Origin: JARRNE01 sp963824085
GTDB taxonomy: Bacteria > Pseudomonadota > Gammaproteobacteria > Chromatiales > Chromatiaceae
Assembly (NCBI GenBank): GCA_963824085.1
Contig: CAWGNT010000020.1
Location: 54,503-118,502 of the forward strand
Direction: 5' to 3'
DNA: 64,000 nt
Part shown: in pieces, positions 60,647 through 64,000 of the stretch
How the letters are laid out: each line of letters opens with the position of its first letter
Position numbering within the stretch: position 1 is the stretch's first letter
Translations under genes and position numbers: made by a program
The notes under the pieces: generated by a model
What the model was told of the DNA's origin: nothing
Database searches by the model: none
What the model saw: only the letters and a program-made list of their open reading frames with translations

Positions 60647-61884
60647 TCACTGCACTGTTTCCGCGGGCGCACGCCCGGTATTCCTCCCTTCCGCTGCTCG
60701 GCCCGGTCTTGGAACGGCTGTGTCGATGGTTGCACTCGAAAGGTTATCCGCACAACGCCATTCGCCGACGCGTAACGGGTGCACCGTTGCTCGAGCGATG
60801 GCTCCATCGAAGTCACATCCGTTCGCTGCAAGATTGCACCGCCTCGCAGCTGAACGCTTGTGTGCCGAAACCAAGGCGATGGACCGCCCACATGGCACAT
60901 GCGTTGGCTCGATCCTTAGCGCAATACCGCGCAGAGCGCGGCGAGCTGGCTTGTGTCCCCTCGAGCCCTGCCTCGCAGTTGATTGCCTCCTACCGGACCT
61001 ATCTCGAGCAGGTGCGCGGCCTGGCTCCGGCAACCGTCAACAGGAGTGCGACGATCGCCGCCGATTTCCTGCACAGCTTGGCTTACGACCATCATCCGCA
61101 ACGCCTCGGCCAACTCGATGTGGCTCAAACTGACGCCTTCGTGACCAAAGCCGGCCAGCGCCTGGGCCGGGCCAGTATGCAGAAGATCTCAGCGGTACTG
61201 AGGTCGTTTCTGAAGTTCCTCGTTACGGAAGGGAAGATCCCCGCAGGACTTGAGCAACACATTGAATCGCCGCGCCAATATCGCGGTGAACGACTTCCTC
61301 GTGCTTTGCCCTGGGACGACGTTCTGAGGCTGTTGCGTTCGGTCGAGCGCTCCACTTCGAAGGGTCGTCGTGACTACGCCATGCTCCTACTCATCGCCAC
61401 CTACGGCCTGCGCGTCGGCGAGGTGGCACGACTGGAACTCGACGACATCGCCTGGCGCAGCCAGCACATCAGCATTCCGCGACCGAAGGTTGGCACCCCG
61501 CTGTTGCTCCCACTGACCGACGAGATCGCAGCCGCGCTGCTGGATTACCTTCGTCACGATCGGCCCCATTCGGGCCACCGTCAAGTCTTCCTGCGTGTGC
61601 GAGAACCGATGGCCCCGATTGCGTCAACGGCCATCTGCGATGCCTTCGATGCCTGGGTGGCACGCGCCGGCATTCGCTTTCCTGGCCTCGGCGGCACGCA
61701 TTGCCTTCGCCATGCCTTGGCGATGCATCTGCTGCGCGAACAAACCCCGATAACGACCATCGGCGATCTCCTCGGGCATCGCAGCGTGGAGAGCACCGGG
61801 ATTTATCTGCGTCTCGATGTCGAAGATCTGCGCGACGTTGCCTTGCCGCTGCCAAGCCCGATCGAGTCGGAGGTGCAACCATGA
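60643..61884 (+). CDS. RIT tyrosine recombinase A
   Basis: A 413-residue tyrosine recombinase/integrase. An SAM-like N-terminal DNA-binding domain (about 120-210) precedes the catalytic domain with YGLRVGEVARLELDDI (first Arg), GGTHCLRHALAMHLL (H-x-x-R), LGHRSVESTGIYLRL (second His region and the Tyr nucleophile). AGGAG lies 7 bases before the ATG, inside a start-hiding inverted repeat. The last four bases overlap the next gene (ATGA). Confidence 0.93.
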   Translation: MLTALFPRAHARYSSLPLLGPVLERLCRWLHSKGYPHNAIRRRVTGAPLLERWLHRSHIRSLQDCTASQLNACVPKPRRWTAHMAHALARSLAQYRAERGELACVPSSPASQLIASYRTYLEQVRGLAPATVNRSATIAADFLHSLAYDHHPQRLGQLDVAQTDAFVTKAGQRLGRASMQKISAVLRSFLKFLVTEGKIPAGLEQHIESPRQYRGERLPRALPWDDVLRLLRSVERSTSKGRRDYAMLLLIATYGLRVGEVARLELDDIAWRSQHISIPRPKVGTPLLLPLTDEIAAALLDYLRHDRPHSGHRQVFLRVREPMAPIASTAICDAFDAWVARAGIRFPGLGGTHCLRHALAMHLLREQTPITTIGDLLGHRSVESTGIYLRLDVEDLRDVALPLPSPIESEVQP

Positions 61885-62876
61885 CCGCCGCGGTTGTGTT
61901 TGCCTCGGTACTGGGCCCCCTCATCAGGCGCTACCTTGAACTCAAGCGGGCCCTCGGTCGACGCGCCGATGACCTGCAATACGTGCTCACCCAGCTGGAC
62001 CGTTTCTTGGCCTCGCGCAAGGCACAGGATCTCAATCGCGAGACGTTCGCTGCGTGGTGTTCCTGCTTCGAGCACCTGGCCGCGAACACGCGCCGCCAAC
62101 GGATGCGCATCGTCTACCATCTTTGCCTGTTTCGCCGAAGAGAGGCACCGGGCTGCTTCGTCCCGGACCCAAGCCAGTTTCCACCCCTGCAACCCTGGCC
62201 CCTGCCTCATATCTTCTCCGAGGACGAGATCACTCGGCTCCTGCTCGCCACGGATGCACTCAAGCCCAATGCGCCTTCACCATTGCACCACCCGGTGGCC
62301 CGGCTCGCCATCACCTTGCTCTATACGACCGGGCTGCGCCGCGGAGAGCTTGCGCGCCTGACGCTCGGCGACTACGACGCGACCGAGCACGTCTTGCTGA
62401 TCCGCGAGACAAAGTTCCACAAGTCACGCCTCGTTCCGCTGTCGGGCGACGCGGTTGTAGAAATCGATCGCTACCTCGAGCAGCGCCTGAACCCTGGTTT
62501 CCCCAGGGGTGCCGACGCCCCCTTGCTCCTGCATCACCACTGCGGTCTGGCCGGGTACACCGGGGCGGGATTGGGCGAGCTCGTACGCAAACTCATTCGC
62601 ACGGCCAACATCCGCACCGGAGCCGGTCGTGCGCCAAGGGTCCACGATCTGCGCTTTACGTTCGCCGTACACGCCTTACTGCGTTGGTACCGCGCCGGGG
62701 TCGACGTCCAGGCTCGGCTTCCCGCTCTCTCCACGTATATGGGACATAGCTCGCTGGTGTCCACACAGCACTACCTCGTGTTCTTCGATGCCATCGCGCA
62801 GGCCGCCAGCGAACGATTCGACGCGCATTGCGCCGCGTTCCTCCCGGCCGTATCGCTCCGAGGAGGTGACCGGTGA
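61881..62876 (+). CDS. RIT tyrosine recombinase B
   Basis: A 331-residue tyrosine recombinase. Catalytic blocks are TGLRRGELARLTLGDY, VHDLRFTFAVHALLRW (here H..R is HDLR) and YMGHSSLVSTQHYLVF with the Tyr nucleophile. The start is the ATG at 61881, overlapping the previous stop; a GTGA overlap joins it to the third gene. The long open frame upstream of this ATG lies inside the first gene in another register and is not used. Confidence 0.92.
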   Translation: MTAAVVFASVLGPLIRRYLELKRALGRRADDLQYVLTQLDRFLASRKAQDLNRETFAAWCSCFEHLAANTRRQRMRIVYHLCLFRRREAPGCFVPDPSQFPPLQPWPLPHIFSEDEITRLLLATDALKPNAPSPLHHPVARLAITLLYTTGLRRGELARLTLGDYDATEHVLLIRETKFHKSRLVPLSGDAVVEIDRYLEQRLNPGFPRGADAPLLLHHHCGLAGYTGAGLGELVRKLIRTANIRTGAGRAPRVHDLRFTFAVHALLRWYRAGVDVQARLPALSTYMGHSSLVSTQHYLVFFDAIAQAASERFDAHCAAFLPAVSLRGGDR

Positions 62877-63895
62877 AGACTTCCCCACCGACGATCCTCG
62901 CCAGCACGCTGCGCACGTTCTTCGGCCAACACCTACCGCTTACCCGTGGGCTCAGCCCGAAAACGATACTCAGCTACCGAGATGCCTTCGTCTTGCTGCT
63001 GCGTTTCCTCGCCACACGCCATGCCTGCGAGGTCGCCGACCTGGATATGGTGCATCTTGGCCCCGAGGATCTGCTGGCTTTCCTGGAGCATCTGGAGAGT
63101 GAGCGTGGCAACACGGCCGCGACCCGCAACGCGCGACTCGCAGCCGTCCATGCCTTCACACGTTTTCTCGCCACACGCCAGCCCGAATGTCTCGAGCTCT
63201 GCCAGCGCCTTCTCGCGATCCCGAGCAAGCGCACTCGAATAGCCCCCGTCGAGTACCTTGAAGGCGAGGAGATCGGCGCCATGCTCGACGCCGTGAACCT
63301 GCACCAGCCCCAGGGCCAAAGAGACCAGGCTTTGCTCCTCACGTTGTTCAATACCGGCGCACGTGTGCAGGAAATCCTCGACCTCCGCCCCGTGGACCTG
63401 CAACTCGAGCGACCTTTCCTCGTGCGCTTGCGCGGCAAGGGACGCAAGGAACGGATCTGTCCTCTCTGGCCAAAAACGATGCACGCGCTTCGGGCGCTGC
63501 TTGCTTCGCTGCCGGACCCGGTACACGAGGCCGCCCCAATCTTCCGCAATCGCTGCGGTGAACCGCTGACCCGCTTTGGCGTGCGCTACATCCTTCGGCG
63601 CTATGCACAACAGGCTCAGGTCCAGGTACCCCGTCTCGCCTCCAAGCACGTGCATCCTCATCTGCTGAGGCATAGCACAGCCGTTTACCTACGCCGCTCC
63701 GGTGTTGACCCCATCACCATCAGCCACTGGCTCGGTCATGCCAGCGTCGAGACGACCAATCGGTACGCGACAGTCGACCTCGAGACCAAACGTCAGGCCC
63801 TCGAACAGGCCGGCCCCCTCGAGGAAGGCGCCGATCCGCCCCTCGCTTCTTGGCGAGCCGATGCATCCATTCTGACCTGGTTGGAGGCCCTCTGA
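62873..63895 (+). CDS. RIT tyrosine recombinase C
   Basis: A 340-residue tyrosine recombinase starting with GTG at 62873, preceded by GAGGTG. It has the XerC-like N-terminal domain (LTRGLSPKTILSYRDAF, ARLAAVHAFTRFLA) and catalytic blocks FNTGARVQEILDLRPVDL, HPHLLRHSTAVYLRRSG and LGHASVETTNRYATVD. It ends 75 bp before the right terminal repeat. All residues needed for catalysis are present. Confidence 0.93.
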   Translation: MKTSPPTILASTLRTFFGQHLPLTRGLSPKTILSYRDAFVLLLRFLATRHACEVADLDMVHLGPEDLLAFLEHLESERGNTAATRNARLAAVHAFTRFLATRQPECLELCQRLLAIPSKRTRIAPVEYLEGEEIGAMLDAVNLHQPQGQRDQALLLTLFNTGARVQEILDLRPVDLQLERPFLVRLRGKGRKERICPLWPKTMHALRALLASLPDPVHEAAPIFRNRCGEPLTRFGVRYILRRYAQQAQVQVPRLASKHVHPHLLRHSTAVYLRRSGVDPITISHWLGHASVETTNRYATVDLETKRQALEQAGPLEEGADPPLASWRADASILTWLEAL

Positions 63896-63970
63896 GGGTG
63901 GCTGCATTATGTGAAGTTCTACGGTGCCCCCAAGCCAGTGAAAATCCCGACGACGGCGCGGTCTTCTCCC

Positions 63971-64000
63971 TCTACTCCACATAACGGGGCGCTTCACCTA
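63971..64000 (-). repeat. RIT right terminal inverted repeat
   Basis: Exact reverse complement of 60488-60517 up to the last base of the window. The inner motif TTATGTGAAGT (63907-63917) faces ACTCCACATAA (63974-63984) with a 56-bp spacer, repeating the arrangement at the left end. Confidence 0.92.

Larger units (their letters stand above)
60488..64000 (+). mobile_element. RIT element (recombinase in trio)
   Basis: Three consecutive, overlapping tyrosine recombinase genes bounded by 30-bp inverted repeats (60488-60517 and 63971-64000). This is the defining structure of RIT elements. All three recombinases keep the R...HxxR...H/Y residues, and the two overlaps are ATGA and GTGA, so the element looks intact. 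Its right end coincides with the window end, so the outer flank is unseen. Confidence 0.9.

Noticed and set aside
1..64000. CRISPR arrays, tRNA or rRNA genes
   Set aside because: No regularly spaced identical repeats, no tRNA cloverleaf with a GGTTCGAAT-type arm and no rRNA-like sequence were seen.

Overview
The window is GC-rich, densely coded bacterial DNA with few long gaps and many short intergenic repeats. A gammaproteobacterium fits best: lexA carries a CTGT-N8-ACAG SOS box, and rdgC, sthA, nth, DUF1841, ImuA/ImuB and a CsrB-type GGA-hairpin RNA occur together. A Sat-CysC fusion, several c-type cytochromes and two exported aromatic/Pro-rich proteins that resemble sulfur globule proteins make a sulfur-oxidising or otherwise chemolithotrophic lifestyle plausible. 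I cannot name the genus.

Layout. 1-7.5 kb: mazG (cut by the window edge) and small envelope or stress genes (lipoproteins, HdeD, DUF1328-like, DUF1134), with two kinds of dispersed repeat between them. 7.5-16.7 kb: a translationally coupled trehalose/maltodextrin operon made of a MalQ-TreY fusion, a beta-phosphoglucomutase-like/OtsB fusion and a GH65 phosphorylase. 17-26 kb: a small cytochrome, an FBT-type transporter, alpha-glucan phosphorylase and a multi-PAS hybrid histidine kinase. 25.9-26.7 kb: a gene-free stretch whose minus strand encodes about 16 hairpins with GGA in nearly every loop. It ends in a rho-independent terminator and starts next to a sigma-54-like promoter, and I read it as a very large CsrB/RsmZ-type RNA. 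26.7-38.7 kb: sodB, wrbA, a decayed MscS-type channel, a SagB-like double nitroreductase, Nudix, a short-form phosphatidylserine decarboxylase-like gene, a methyltransferase and two cytochrome genes. 39-47.7 kb: the SOS cassette lexA-imuA-imuB, nth, DUF1841, a host-attachment-family protein, a Lon-like protease and sthA. 47.9-57.5 kb: the two exported proteins, Sat-CysC, rdgC, YihY/BrkB, a divergent AmmeMemoRadiSam locus and a CNNM/CorC-type transporter. 57.6-64 kb is mobile DNA: a DruA-like (DUF4338) gene coupled to an IS66-type transposase, an antisense tnpB scrap, a 32-bp perfect palindrome, and a complete RIT element (three tyrosine recombinases) whose right terminal repeat ends exactly at the window edge.

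How the parts may work together (inference). GlgP and MalQ degrade glucan and maltodextrin, TreY makes trehalosyl ends, and GH65 with beta-PGM would return trehalose or a related disaccharide to glucose 6-phosphate. Glycogen metabolism is a classical CsrA target, so a CsrA-sequestering RNA 0.2-3 kb from a sensor kinase and glgP, and about 10 kb from the trehalose operon, is suggestive. The most noteworthy items are the giant CsrB-like RNA, the RIT element with intact ends and the adjacent palindrome, the Sat domain that has lost its sulfate-binding motif, and the two dispersed repeat families.
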